NCBI GenBank assembly: GCA_900551525.1
Contig: URWD01000020.1
Location: forward strand, 1-24,177
Direction: 5' to 3'
Length of the DNA stretch: 24,177 nucleotides
DNA from: an uncultured Mycoplasmatota bacterium
Lineage (GTDB): Bacteria; Bacillota_I; Bacilli_A; RF39; UBA660
Below, piece by piece: positions 6,799 through 15,817 of this stretch. A program made the position numbers and the translations under genes. Numbering within the stretch: position 1 is the first letter of the stretch; each line of letters begins with the position of its first letter. The notes under the pieces were generated by a model that saw nothing but the letters and a program-made list of their open reading frames with translations, ran no database searches and was not told the origin of the DNA.

Positions 6799-6849
6799 AA
6801 TATCCTCCTTGATACTTATTATACATTATTTTTTTAAATATTCCATATT

Positions 6850-7272
6850 TTAGTGAATTTTTGTACAAACTCCAGGGTCAGGGTTGTAAAAGCAATGACT
6901 TTTGTAACTTCCTGCTAGATCTTGATTGTACCAAGTTTGTTTGCATGATGCACCTTTGGTTGGTGAGTAAAACCATAGTGAGTTAGTGGCAGGATGATAG
7001 TATTCACCTCGTACTATTCTTTGTGCCAATTGTTTTTCAAGAGTTGTGGACTGAGCGTTAAAAAGTGAAGATGAAGCCCCTGTAAATTGATTGGGTTGAT
7101 AAATAACATCACGAATATTGTTTACATTTTTAAAAGTTAAACAGTCTGCTAGGACCCTGTTGGCAACAACGTTTCCAACCATTAACATTCCAAGATTTCC
7201 TTCCCCTAAAGCTTCAGCTCTCATTATTCTAGCAAGTAAATCAAGTTCTCTATCTGTATAAGCAAAAAGCAT
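6850..7272 (-). CDS. CwlJ/SleB-type cell wall (spore cortex) hydrolase
   Basis: The 140-residue protein is a compact Hydrolase_2 domain. It has the RIMRAEALGEGNLGMLMVGN core (16-35), with Glu20 the likely catalytic acid, ANRV (37-40), YQPNQFTG and the C-terminal HCFYNP segment. The family cleaves muramic-delta-lactam cortex peptidoglycan during germination. CwlJ-like members lack a signal peptide, as here. The length and absence of an N-terminal peptidoglycan-binding domain favour CwlJ over SleB. The start follows AGGTGATATT. With spo0A at 18209 it supports a spore-forming lineage. Confidence 0.82.
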   Translation of the reverse strand: MLFAYTDRELDLLARIMRAEALGEGNLGMLMVGNVVANRVLADCLTFKNVNNIRDVIYQPNQFTGASSSLFNAQSTTLEKQLAQRIVRGEYYHPATNSLWFYSPTKGASCKQTWYNQDLAGSYKSHCFYNPDPGVCTKIH

Positions 7273-7364
7273 AATATCACCTAATATATTTTATGTGAAT
7301 ATTTTAAGATGGTTAAATTTTTAATAGATAAAAGTAAAAAAATTTGTTTTTGATGTTTATTTTC

Positions 7365-7393
7365 TTTTCATTAACTTAAAATAATGATATAAT
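7365..7393 (+). promoter_or_regulatory. Probable promoter of the amino-acid ABC operon
   Basis: TTTTCA (7365-7370) and TATAAT (7388-7393) are 17 bp apart. The -10 is perfect and the -35 weak. The gene starts about 17 bases beyond the expected initiation point. Confidence 0.55.
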
Positions 7394-7416
7394 TAAGAAA
7401 ATAGATGAGGTGTATT

Positions 7417-8139
7417 ATGAAAAGATTAGGCTTAATTATATTTATTATGATTTTAATGTGTGGGTGTAGCAAAAAAGATGAAAATCAATTAGTTATGGTT
7501 ACTGAAGCTGGTTTTGCTCCGTATGAATATTATGAAAATGGAGAAGTTGTTGGTGTTGATGTTGATATTGCTAGGGAAATTGCAAAATATTTAGGTAAGA
7601 CACTAGTTGTTAAAGATATCGCTTTTGATTCAATCATTAATGAAGTTAAGACTGGTAAAGCTGATTTTGGAGCTGCTGGTATTAGTTATAGTGATGATAG
7701 AGCTAAGAATGTTGATTTTTCTATTAATTATGCTGTTAGTAAGCAAGTGGTAATTGTAAATAATAATAGTAGTATTACAAATGTAAATGAGATAAGTAAT
7801 AAAAAAATTGCAGTTCAACTAGGTAGTATTGCAGATACTTTTGTTACTGAAAAATATAAAAGTGCAAATGTTGTAAGACAAAAGAAGTATTTGGCTGCGA
7901 TTGAAGATTTAAAAACTGGTAAAGTTGATTGTGTAGTTATGGATGAACTTCCTGCTAAGGAAATTGTTTCAAAAAATGAAGGTATTAAGATACTTGATGG
8001 TAGTTTAACTAATGATTCTTATGGAATGGTTGTTAAAAAAGGTAATAAAGAATTGCTAGATGCAATTAACATGGTGTTACAAAATTTAAAAGATGAAGGT
8101 AAAATTGATGAGTTTATTATAAAACATACAGAAAAGTAG
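7417..8139 (+). CDS. Amino-acid ABC transporter substrate-binding lipoprotein
   Basis: The 240-residue solute-binding protein is of the polar amino-acid family (SBP_bac_3). It has a lipoprotein signal ending MCGC-SKK, so it should be anchored to the outer face of the membrane. The mature domain opens with the ligand-pocket signature TEAGFAPYEYYENGEVVGVD and continues with GVDVDIAREIAKYLG, TGKADFGAAGISYSDDRAKN and the hinge MDELPAKE. I start at ATG 7417, preceded by GAGGTG (7407-7412), rather than the in-frame ATG at 7405 that lacks a ribosome site. The neighbouring deiminase operon makes arginine (or ornithine/citrulline) a plausible ligand, but specificity cannot be read from sequence. Confidence 0.88.
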   Translation: MKRLGLIIFIMILMCGCSKKDENQLVMVTEAGFAPYEYYENGEVVGVDVDIAREIAKYLGKTLVVKDIAFDSIINEVKTGKADFGAAGISYSDDRAKNVDFSINYAVSKQVVIVNNNSSITNVNEISNKKIAVQLGSIADTFVTEKYKSANVVRQKKYLAAIEDLKTGKVDCVVMDELPAKEIVSKNEGIKILDGSLTNDSYGMVVKKGNKELLDAINMVLQNLKDEGKIDEFIIKHTEK

Positions 8140-8148
8140 AGGTTTTAA

Positions 8149-8841
8149 ATGTTTAAAGATATTTATAATAGTTTTTATGATAGTGTTATTTATGATGATA
8201 GATATAAGTTTATTTTAGAAGGCTTATTTAATACTTTAATTATTGCTTTATTTGCGGTTTTTATTGGCTTTATTATCGGCATATTTATTGCTATTATTCG
8301 TCATAATCATGATACAAATGGTAAGCTAAAGATTCTTAATAAAATTGTTGTTTGGTATGTAAATATTGTAAGGGGTACACCAGTTTTACTTCAACTTATG
8401 ATAATTTATTACGTTATCTTTAAATCTAGTAATATTAGTGTTGTTATTGTGGGAATTCTTGCCTTTGGTCTTAATTCTGGTGCTTATGTATCTGAAATTA
8501 TAAGGTCTGGTTTAAATGCTATAGATAAAGGGCAAATGGAAGCAGGACTTGCTCTTGGTTTTAATTATGCAAAAACTATGAAATATGTTATTATGCCTCA
8601 GGCGATAAGAAATGTTTTGCCAGCTCTTGGTAATGAATTTATTACTTTAATTAAAGAAACTTCAACTGGTGCTTATATTGGTATTATGGAACTTACTAAA
8701 GCTAGTGATATTATTGCATCAAGAACTTATGATTATTTCTTTCCTTTAATTATGATTGCTTGTATTTATTTGGTTATTACTTTGGGTCTTACTAATCTGG
8801 TAAATAAAATGGAGGTGAAGCTTTCTAATGCTAAGTGTTAA
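8149..8841 (+). CDS. Amino-acid ABC transporter permease (HisM/GlnP family)
   Basis: The 230-residue integral membrane subunit has an N-terminal segment LFNTLIIALFAVFIGFIIGI (about 26-45), the family motif VNIVRGTPVLLQL (about 71-83), and the EAA loop region SGLNAIDKGQMEAGLALGFN (about 121-140), which contacts the ATPase. MPQAIRNVLPALGNEFITL follows (about 149-167). It starts 9 nt after the binding-protein stop and overlaps the ATPase gene by 14 nt. Confidence 0.92.
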   Translation: MFKDIYNSFYDSVIYDDRYKFILEGLFNTLIIALFAVFIGFIIGIFIAIIRHNHDTNGKLKILNKIVVWYVNIVRGTPVLLQLMIIYYVIFKSSNISVVIVGILAFGLNSGAYVSEIIRSGLNAIDKGQMEAGLALGFNYAKTMKYVIMPQAIRNVLPALGNEFITLIKETSTGAYIGIMELTKASDIIASRTYDYFFPLIMIACIYLVITLGLTNLVNKMEVKLSNAKC

Positions 8842-9550
8842 ACATTTAAAGAAAAAATTTGGTAAAATAAATGTATTAAAAGATATAAGTTTTGATGTAG
8901 AAAAGGGAGATATTTTAGCAATAGTTGGTCCTTCTGGGAGTGGAAAAAGTACTTTGCTCAGATGTTTAAATATGTTAGAGGTGCCTACAAGCGGTAAGAT
9001 TATATTTGAAGGTGTTAATCTTACAAGTAAAGATGCTAATTTATCTTTAGTAAGAGAAAAAATGGGAATGGTGTTTCAACAATTTAATTTATTTGATCAT
9101 TTAACTGTTATGGAAAATCTTACTTTAGCTCCGATTAAACTTAAAGTTATGGGAGAAGGAAACGCTAAGAGAAAAGCAATAGAACTTTTAAAAATGATTG
9201 ATTTATATGATAAAATAGATAGCTATCCAAGCTCTTTATCCGGGGGACAAAAACAAAGAATTGCCATTATTAGAACACTTATGATGGAACCTGATATTAT
9301 ACTTTTTGATGAACCCACGAGTGCACTAGACCCTTTGATGGTTGGTGAAGTACTGGATTTAATAAAAAGACTTGCAAATAGTAATAAAACTATGATTATT
9401 GTATCTCATGAATTAAATTTTGTTAGGAATATTGCAAGTAAAGTATTATTTTTAGATGAAGGAATAGTTAAATTTTATGGAAGCAATAAAGAATTTTTTA
9501 CAAGTAAAAATAAAGATATAAAAGAATTTTTAGATAAAGTTAATAATTGA
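8828..9550 (+). CDS. Amino-acid ABC transporter ATPase (GlnQ family)
   Basis: The 240-residue ATPase has all motifs: Walker A GPSGSGKS (34-41), Q-loop MVFQQFNLFDHLT (81-93), signature LSGGQKQR (137-144), Walker B and D-loop ILFDEPTSALDP (158-169) and the switch His194. FQQFNLF with DHLT is typical of the polar amino-acid uptake subfamily. The ribosome site GGAGGTG lies inside the end of the permease gene. No obvious terminator separates it from the arginine deiminase promoter 1 bp downstream, so read-through into the arc operon is possible. Confidence 0.93.
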   Translation: MLSVKHLKKKFGKINVLKDISFDVEKGDILAIVGPSGSGKSTLLRCLNMLEVPTSGKIIFEGVNLTSKDANLSLVREKMGMVFQQFNLFDHLTVMENLTLAPIKLKVMGEGNAKRKAIELLKMIDLYDKIDSYPSSLSGGQKQRIAIIRTLMMEPDIILFDEPTSALDPLMVGEVLDLIKRLANSNKTMIIVSHELNFVRNIASKVLFLDEGIVKFYGSNKEFFTSKNKDIKEFLDKVNN

Positions 9551-9579
9551 TTGAAAATATAAAATTTGTTTGTTATAAT
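9551..9579 (+). promoter_or_regulatory. Promoter of the arginine deiminase operon
   Basis: TTGAAA (9551-9556) and TATAAT (9574-9579) are spaced by 17 bp, immediately after the ATPase stop codon. AAGGAGAGGA at 9591-9600 is the ribosome site for the start at 9605. I do not see a convincing ArgR or CcpA site. Confidence 0.75.
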
Positions 9580-9604
9580 TAATTTAGAATAAGGAGAGGA
9601 TTAA

Positions 9605-11920
9605 ATGAATGCAATTAATGTAAGAAGTGAAATTGGACCACTTAAAAAAGTGCTTTTGCATAGACCTGGTAATGAACTTTTAAATTTAACACCAGATTCT
9701 TTGAGTAGATTACTTTTTGATGATATACCTTTTTTACCTGATGCTCAAGCTGAACATGATGAATTTGCTAGAGCTTTAAAAGAAAATGGAATTGAAGTAG
9801 TGTATCTTGAAGATTTAATGGCAAGTGTACTTGAATTAAGTGATGATATTGAAGATAAATTTATTAGACAATTTATCTATGAAGCGGGGATAACTACTCC
9901 GAAATATAAAAATTTAGTATATAGTTATTTAAAGAGTTTTAATAATAAAAAAGAACTTGTTTTAAAAACTATGGAAGGAATAAAACTTGAGGAAATAAGT
10001 AGAGCTAAGAGAGATGTTGAAAAGTCTTTAGTTGACTTAGTTAGTGAAGAATCTGATTTTTTAGCAGATCCAATGCCAAACCTTTATTTTACAAGAGATC
10101 CATTTGCTAGTGCAGGTAATGGGGTAATTTTAAATAAAATGTATTCTGTTACAAGAAATAGAGAAACTATTTATGCAGAATATATCTTTAATTATCATCC
10201 TGATTTTAAAGGGAAGTTAGATAAATATTATGATAGATATTTACCATATCATATTGAAGGTGGGGATGTACTTAACTTAAATAGTCATATTTTGGCTGTG
10301 GGTATTTCTCAAAGAACTGAAGCTGCTGCAATAGATGAACTAGCTAAGAATTGTTTTAAGGATCCTAATTGTAAGATTGATACAATTTTAGCATTTAATA
10401 TACCTGAGTCAAGAGCTTTCATGCATTTAGATACTGTGTTTACTCAAATTGATTATGATAAGTTTACATATCATCCAGGTATTATGGATACACTTCAAGT
10501 TTTTGAAATTACTGAAGGTGATATTCCTGATTCTGATGAAGATTTAAATGTTACGGAAGTAAATGGTAGTTTGGAAGAAATTCTTGAAAAATATTTAGGT
10601 AGAGAAATTGAAGTTATTCCATGTGCTGGTGGGGAAAAGATTTCATCAGAAAGAGAACAATGGAATGATGGAACAAATACTTTATGTATTGCTCCTGGTG
10701 TTGTAGTTGTTTATGATAGAAACAATATTACTAATAATATTTTAAGAGAACATGGTATTAAAGTAATTGAAGTTAGTAGTGCAGAGCTTTCTCGTGGTAG
10801 AGGTGGCCCTAGATGTATGAGTATGCCACTTATTCGTGAAGATATTGAAGAATTAGAACCTAAGAAAGAAGAAATACTAGAAACTATTAAGATTGAAGAT
10901 TTTATAAAAGTTCAAAATATAAATAAACCTGATTTAAGGGGTAGAAATTTCTTAAAACTTCTTGATTATACACCAGAAGAAATAAGATATTTACTTGATT
11001 TAGCTAAAGATTTAAAAGATAAAAAGAGAAGAGGCGTTGAACATAGATATTTAAGTGGTAAAAATATTGTTTTACTATTTGAAAAAACTTCAACTAGAAC
11101 TAGATGTGCTTTTGAAGTTGCTGGTATGGATTTAGGTATGGGTGTAACTTACCTAGACCCAGGAGCTTCTCAAATGGGTAAAAAAGAATCAATTAGTGAT
11201 ACTGCGAAAGTTCTTGGTAGAATGTATGATGGTATTGAATATCGTGGATATGACCAAGCTATTGTTGAAGAACTTGCAGAAAATGCTGGTGTTCCAGTTT
11301 GGAATGGTCTAACTACTGAGTTCCATCCAACACAAATGCTTGCTGATGTTTTAACTGTTGAAGAAAACTTTGGACATTTAAAAGGTATTAAACTTGTATT
11401 TATGGGTGATGCTAGAAATAATGTTGCAAATTCACTTATGGTTGTATGTAGTAAAATGGGAATGCATTTTGTTGCTTGTGGACCTAAGAGTTTATGGCCA
11501 AATGAAGAATTAGTAGAAGAATGCATGGAAATTTGTAAGACAACTGGTGGTTCTATTGAAATGAATGAAAACGTTTTAGAAGCTACTCGTGATGCAGATG
11601 TAATATATACTGATGTTTGGGTTTCTATGGGAGAACCTGATGATGTATGGAATGAAAGAATTAATTTACTTAAACCTTATCAAGTAAATGTGGATGTTAT
11701 GAATAACGCAAGACCTGATGCTATATTCTTACATTGTCTTCCATCATTCCATGATTTAAAAACAACTATTGGTAAAGATATATATGAAAAATTTGGTTTA
11801 AAAGAAATGGAAGTAACTGATGAAGTCTTTAATTTACCTTGTTCTAAAGTATTTGACCAAGCTGAAAATAGATTACATACTATTAAAGCTGTGGTTTATG
11901 CAACAATGAGGGAAGATTAA
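9605..11920 (+). CDS. Arginine deiminase-ornithine carbamoyltransferase fusion (ArcA-ArcB)
   Basis: One 771-residue frame holds two complete catabolic enzymes. Residues 1-410 are arginine deiminase (arginine to citrulline plus ammonia), with Asp165 in FTRDP, HIEGGD (216-221), His274 in FMHLDTVF and the nucleophile Cys404 in GGPRCMSMP. Residues about 444-771 are ornithine carbamoyltransferase with STRTR (496-500), HPTQ (574-577), DVWVSMGE (670-677) and HCLP (710-713). In the pathway it phosphorolyses citrulline to ornithine and carbamoyl phosphate. A charged linker of about 33 residues joins them, so this is not a recent loss of a stop codon between adjacent genes. These are normally separate arcA and arcB genes. 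Carbamate kinase starts at the very next base after the stop. The fusion should keep citrulline local between active sites; channelling is inference. Confidence 0.95.
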   Translation: MNAINVRSEIGPLKKVLLHRPGNELLNLTPDSLSRLLFDDIPFLPDAQAEHDEFARALKENGIEVVYLEDLMASVLELSDDIEDKFIRQFIYEAGITTPKYKNLVYSYLKSFNNKKELVLKTMEGIKLEEISRAKRDVEKSLVDLVSEESDFLADPMPNLYFTRDPFASAGNGVILNKMYSVTRNRETIYAEYIFNYHPDFKGKLDKYYDRYLPYHIEGGDVLNLNSHILAVGISQRTEAAAIDELAKNCFKDPNCKIDTILAFNIPESRAFMHLDTVFTQIDYDKFTYHPGIMDTLQVFEITEGDIPDSDEDLNVTEVNGSLEEILEKYLGREIEVIPCAGGEKISSEREQWNDGTNTLCIAPGVVVVYDRNNITNNILREHGIKVIEVSSAELSRGRGGPRCMSMPLIREDIEELEPKKEEILETIKIEDFIKVQNINKPDLRGRNFLKLLDYTPEEIRYLLDLAKDLKDKKRRGVEHRYLSGKNIVLLFEKTSTRTRCAFEVAGMDLGMGVTYLDPGASQMGKKESISDTAKVLGRMYDGIEYRGYDQAIVEELAENAGVPVWNGLTTEFHPTQMLADVLTVEENFGHLKGIKLVFMGDARNNVANSLMVVCSKMGMHFVACGPKSLWPNEELVEECMEICKTTGGSIEMNENVLEATRDADVIYTDVWVSMGEPDDVWNERINLLKPYQVNVDVMNNARPDAIFLHCLPSFHDLKTTIGKDIYEKFGLKEMEVTDEVFNLPCSKVFDQAENRLHTIKAVVYATMRED

Positions 11921-12856
11921 ATGAGTAAAATAGTTATTGCCTTAGGTGGTAATGCCTTAGGTAAAACTCCCGAAGAACAAATGAAGTTACTTCAAAAAGT
12001 TTCTAAGATAATTGTGAAACTTGTTAAAGATGGTAATGATGTTGTTATAACACATGGAAATGGTCCTCAAGTGGGACAAATAGCACTTGCTATGGAGTAT
12101 GCGGCTTCAAATGGAGCTGGTACTCCTTACATGCCATTTCCTGAGTGTGGGAGTATGAGTCAAGGTTATATTGGTTATGGTTTAGAGCAATGCCTTTTAA
12201 ATGAAATGAAAAAGGAAAACGTTCAAAAAAAATGCGTAACCTTAATAACACAAGTTCTAGTTGATGCAAAGGATAGTGCTTTTTCTAATCCAACTAAACC
12301 AATTGGAATGTTTTATAGTAAGGAAGAGGCTAGAAAGCAGGAAAAAGAAAAAGGTTATACTTTTGTAGAAGATGCTGGACGTGGGTATCGAAGAGTTGTG
12401 CCATCTCCGATGCCAATAGATATCATTGAAAAGGATACTGTTAAAGAACTTTTTCAAAATGGTACACTTGTAATTGCTGCTGGTGGTGGAGGTATTCCCG
12501 TTATAAATAGTGAGGATAACTTAAAAGGTGTAGAAGCAGTTATTGATAAAGATAAAACTGCTGCACTACTAGCTAAATTAATTGGTGCTGATACGCTTCT
12601 TATTTTAACTAGTGTTGATAAAGTATCAATACATTACAATACTGATTTTCAAATTGATTTGGATGTGTTAAATGTTCAAGAAGCTTTGAAGTATATTTCT
12701 AATAATGAGTTTGCTAAAGGAAGCATGCTTCCTAAAATAGAAGCTTGTTTAGATTTTGTTAAAGGTACTAACAATAGAGCAATTATAGGTTCACTAGAAA
12801 AAGCAGTTGATGCTATAAATGGTGATTCTGGCACAATTATAAAGGAGGAAAAATAA
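11921..12856 (+). CDS. arcC: Carbamate kinase
   Basis: The 311-residue amino-acid-kinase-fold enzyme transfers the phosphate of carbamoyl phosphate to ADP, the energy-yielding last step of the deiminase pathway. Seen motifs are IVIALGGNALG (4-14), VVITHGNGPQVGQIALAMEY (about 40-59), the carbamate kinase insert VPSPMP, AAGGGGIPV (about 187-195) and DKDKTAALLA. Length is normal for the family. There is no intergenic base between the ArcA-ArcB stop and this ATG, so translation is presumably coupled. It ends one base before the antiporter gene, and its last codons carry the AAGGAGG ribosome site for that gene. Confidence 0.95.
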   Translation: MSKIVIALGGNALGKTPEEQMKLLQKVSKIIVKLVKDGNDVVITHGNGPQVGQIALAMEYAASNGAGTPYMPFPECGSMSQGYIGYGLEQCLLNEMKKENVQKKCVTLITQVLVDAKDSAFSNPTKPIGMFYSKEEARKQEKEKGYTFVEDAGRGYRRVVPSPMPIDIIEKDTVKELFQNGTLVIAAGGGGIPVINSEDNLKGVEAVIDKDKTAALLAKLIGADTLLILTSVDKVSIHYNTDFQIDLDVLNVQEALKYISNNEFAKGSMLPKIEACLDFVKGTNNRAIIGSLEKAVDAINGDSGTIIKEEK

Positions 12857-12857
12857 A

Positions 12858-14303
12858 ATGGCAAAGGCTAAGAAAAAGGCTAAACAAATGTTATCGTCTT
12901 TTTCAATAATAATGATTTTAATATTTGGCCTTGGAATATTATCTCATTTACTTCCAAATGCTAAGTTTGTTGGTGATACTATAGTAAATGGAAGTGGTAC
13001 TGTTGGAGCAACTCTTTCTCAAGTTTTAATGGCTCCGATTCAAGGCTTTGAAAATGCTATAGATGTTAGTATTTTCATTATGATGCTAGGTGGTATGCTT
13101 GCGGTTATTAATAAAACTGGTGCATTAGAAACTGGTATCAAAGTTTTAGTTCATAAACTAAAAGGTAAAGAAATTTGGTTGATTCCAATTCTTATGACAG
13201 TATTTTCTGTTTGTGGTACAACTTATGGTATGCTTGAAGAAACTGTTGGATTTTATGTTTTATTATCTGCTACTATGATGGCTGCTGGTATGGATCCACT
13301 TGTTGGTTCTGCGGTTATTCTTCTTGGGGCTGGTAGTGGATGCTTGGGTTCAACAATTAACCCATTTGCAACAGGTGTTGCTTTAAGTGCTCTTCCAAAA
13401 GGGATAACAGCCGATAATGGTTTTGTTATTCTAATTGCAACATTCATATGGCTTACAACATTAATAGTTTCAATACTATTTGTTATGAATTATGCTAAAA
13501 AGGTTCAAAAAGATAAAGGTTCAACATTCTTATCTTTAAGAGAACAAAAAAATGCTGAAAAAGCTTATGGTAGATTTGAAGATGATAAAAAAGAAGTTAA
13601 GTTATCAACAACTCAAAAGATTACATTAATATTATTTGGATTAACATTCCTTGTAATGATTATTGGATTTATTCCATGGGGTAAATTTAATGTTACTATT
13701 TTTGATAAATTTACCGGATGGTTAACTGGTTCATCACTTGGTAATTGGTGGTTCTACGAAGCTGCTTTATGGTTCTTAATTATGTCAATTATCATTGCAA
13801 TTGTTAATAAGCTTGGTGAAAAAGGTTTTGTTGATGCATTTGTTGATGGTGCTGATGATATGATTGGGGTTATTTTAGTTATTGCAATTGCAAGAGGTGC
13901 TAGCGTACTTATGGCAGAAACTCATTTAGATAATTATATTATCTTTAATGCTGCTGATTTCTTACGTAAACTTCCTGAACTTGCATTTGTTCCACTTAAT
14001 TATTTACTTCATGTTGTACTTTCATTTATAGTTCCATCTAGTAGTGGACTTGCAACACTTTCTACACCAATTATTGCTCCACTTGCGGCAGAACTTGGTT
14101 ATAGTGTTGAAGTTTCAATTATGACTATGGTTGCTGCAAATGGTTTAGTTAATTTAATTTCTCCAACTTGTGGTGCTATAATGGGTGGACTTGCACTTGC
14201 TAAAGTAGAATACTCAACTTGGTTTAAATGGGCTATTAAACTTGTAATAGTTATAGGACTATTAAATATGTTTGTACTCTGCTTATTTAGTTTACTTGTT
14301 TAA
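12858..14303 (+). CDS. arcD: YfcC/ArcD-type arginine-ornithine antiporter
   Basis: The 481-residue, strongly hydrophobic protein has about 12 membrane segments and belongs to the YfcC/DcuC-like transporter superfamily. Examples are FGLGILSHLLPNA near the N-terminus, GTTYGMLEETVGFYVLL (about 116-132), the pore-like GAGSGCLGSTINPFATG (about 157-173), and a matching second-half VPSSSGLATLSTPI. In arc operons of this type such a protein exchanges extracellular arginine for intracellular ornithine. It is unrelated in sequence to the APC-family ArcD of other bacteria. Operon position after carbamate kinase (1-nt gap) is the main support for the substrate. A terminator follows at 14311. Confidence 0.82.
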   Translation: MAKAKKKAKQMLSSFSIIMILIFGLGILSHLLPNAKFVGDTIVNGSGTVGATLSQVLMAPIQGFENAIDVSIFIMMLGGMLAVINKTGALETGIKVLVHKLKGKEIWLIPILMTVFSVCGTTYGMLEETVGFYVLLSATMMAAGMDPLVGSAVILLGAGSGCLGSTINPFATGVALSALPKGITADNGFVILIATFIWLTTLIVSILFVMNYAKKVQKDKGSTFLSLREQKNAEKAYGRFEDDKKEVKLSTTQKITLILFGLTFLVMIIGFIPWGKFNVTIFDKFTGWLTGSSLGNWWFYEAALWFLIMSIIIAIVNKLGEKGFVDAFVDGADDMIGVILVIAIARGASVLMAETHLDNYIIFNAADFLRKLPELAFVPLNYLLHVVLSFIVPSSSGLATLSTPIIAPLAAELGYSVEVSIMTMVAANGLVNLISPTCGAIMGGLALAKVEYSTWFKWAIKLVIVIGLLNMFVLCLFSLLV

Positions 14304-14310
14304 TTTATAA

Positions 14311-14340
14311 AATACTCACATAATTGTGGGTATTTTTTTT
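14311..14340 (+). terminator. Terminator of the arc operon
   Basis: AATACTCACA (14311-14320) pairs with TGTGGGTATT (14325-14334), a 10-bp stem with one G-T pair and a TAAT loop. A run of T follows to 14340. Confidence 0.88.
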
Positions 14341-14372
14341 GTGGACATATTTAGTGCATGAATACTAAAATT

Positions 14373-14425
14373 AAAACTGATAGAAATGTCAATCTTAAAA
14401 GTTGATAATTTCTATCAGTTTTTAA
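14373..14425. terminator. Bidirectional terminator between convergent genes
   Basis: AAAACTGATAGAAAT (14373-14387) and ATTTCTATCAGTTTT (14408-14422) form a perfect 15-bp stem. The inner TCAA/TTGA pairing extends it across the 20-nt loop. T-rich tails occur on both strands. It lies between the arc operon and the minus-strand gene ending at 14449 and would serve the latter mainly. Confidence 0.65.
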
Positions 14426-14448
14426 ATGAGTGTTAAAAATTTAAATAA

Positions 14449-15699
14449 TTAATTATGTAAGCTCCCTTTTATTTTTCTAAGCAAAGCATTTACTTTAACT
14501 TTTTCATAAGCTTTTTGATGAATACTTGAATTGATTGTTTTTTCTAAGTCCTCTTCTGGTTTAGGGGTAACAGCTGTTATTATTTGTTTTAATGTATTTG
14601 GCTCTATTATTTTATTTCCAAATTGGCTTATTTCTATGCTTAATTGTTCAATGTCTTCTTTAGGTCTTGGAAGATTTAAGTATTTATATATTATATAAGC
14701 ATTTTTTAATGCTGTATCTTTAATGTGTTTAAAAAATGAGTTTCTTTTATGTTCTATTTTTGAAATAAAAAATCTATAATAAGAGCATCCAGTAGTTGGA
14801 ATAAGTCCACATTTTTTCTTGTTTTTTTCTTCGATGACCATTGGTACTAAAAAATGCTCAATATTATTTTCGTAATCTGTATCTTCTTCATTTTTTCTTG
14901 AATCCCAGGTTGCATCAATAGCATAAATTCCACATATATTGTATTTTGGATCATTTAAATATACAATGTTTGCTGCATGTCCTGCTGTTTTATCAGTTAT
15001 ATCATCCCAGTAACTTATTTCAACTGGAATATGTAAAATATTTGCAATTGCTGCCACCAGATTTGAATATCCTGTACACACTATTTTATCCCCATTTAAA
15101 ATATCAGTTATACTTCGGCTTTTGCAATACTTTTCTTCTTGATTTTCTTCATTATATATTCTTTTTTTTGCAATGTTGTAAATATAAAAAATACTTTCAG
15201 CTGGAGAATAGTTATTATCAATTGCTGTTTTAGCTAAGGATAGTAACCCGTTATAAACATCAATCATTTCTTTTAAAGTTGTTTCTCTTCCCTCATCATA
15301 TTTTCTGTAGAAAGTAACGTTTTCAGATATAAGTGGATGAGTAATTATAGAGTATGAATCTTCAAAGTTTAGATTTGATAAGTTTAAAGCTAGTTTTTCT
15401 TTACGTTCTAGAAGCTTAATAGGTAAATCTTTAATATCTAATATTTCTATCATTGGTCTTGTATCTTTTAATGCTTTAGGTAAATCAATATTTTCTAAAA
15501 GTTTGTTTATGTCTTCTTCACTAGATAAACCAGGAATAATGTTAAAATTTTCTATGCTAAGTTGTGGGTTATTCATAAATGCTAAGTATTGTTGTTCTGT
15601 TTTAAATGATAATCTTAAAACATTATCATCAAACAAATCAGCTAGTTTTTCTTTTGGATAAATATCATTTTTTGATATTATTACATCTACTTTATACAT
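14449..15699 (-). CDS. Transglutaminase-like (papain-fold) protein
   Basis: The 416-residue protein has an apparent catalytic triad: Cys208 in IVCTGYSNLVAAI, His241 in AGHAANIVYL and Asp262 in YAIDATWDS. That order and spacing are as in bacterial transglutaminase-like domains (about 195-275). The N-terminal 190 residues are charged and helical; the C-terminal 140 are Lys-rich and unassigned. There is no signal peptide, so it is probably cytoplasmic, and the family includes peptidases and peptide cyclases as well as cross-linkers. I prefer ATG ending at 15699, preceded by AGGGG, over the in-frame TTG at 15717. Its substrate is unknown. Confidence 0.72.
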   Translation of the reverse strand: MYKVDVIISKNDIYPKEKLADLFDDNVLRLSFKTEQQYLAFMNNPQLSIENFNIIPGLSSEEDINKLLENIDLPKALKDTRPMIEILDIKDLPIKLLERKEKLALNLSNLNFEDSYSIITHPLISENVTFYRKYDEGRETTLKEMIDVYNGLLSLAKTAIDNNYSPAESIFYIYNIAKKRIYNEENQEEKYCKSRSITDILNGDKIVCTGYSNLVAAIANILHIPVEISYWDDITDKTAGHAANIVYLNDPKYNICGIYAIDATWDSRKNEEDTDYENNIEHFLVPMVIEEKNKKKCGLIPTTGCSYYRFFISKIEHKRNSFFKHIKDTALKNAYIIYKYLNLPRPKEDIEQLSIEISQFGNKIIEPNTLKQIITAVTPKPEEDLEKTINSSIHQKAYEKVKVNALLRKIKGSLHN

Positions 15700-15723
15700 A
15701 ATAACCCCTGCTTTCAAGTAGTT

Positions 15724-15752
15724 ATCCTAACATTTTTACACTTGTTTGTCAA
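15724..15752 (-). promoter_or_regulatory. Promoter of the transglutaminase-like gene
   Basis: On the minus strand TTGACA (15747-15752) and TAGGAT (15724-15729) are separated by 17 bp, upstream of the ATG ending at 15699. Confidence 0.7.
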
Positions 15753-15769
15753 TTTTTATAATTTTAAAA

Positions 15770-15799
15770 TTGAATATTAATTATTGCTTGTGCTAAAAT
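15770..15799 (+). promoter_or_regulatory. Probable promoter of pgk-tpiA
   Basis: TTGAAT (15770-15775) and TAAAAT (15794-15799) are 18 bp apart, ahead of ATGGAGG and the pgk ATG at 15818. The -10 is one base from consensus and the surrounding DNA is very AT-rich, so the call is moderate. Confidence 0.5.
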
Positions 15800-15817
15800 A
15801 ATAATGGAGGATAAGTT

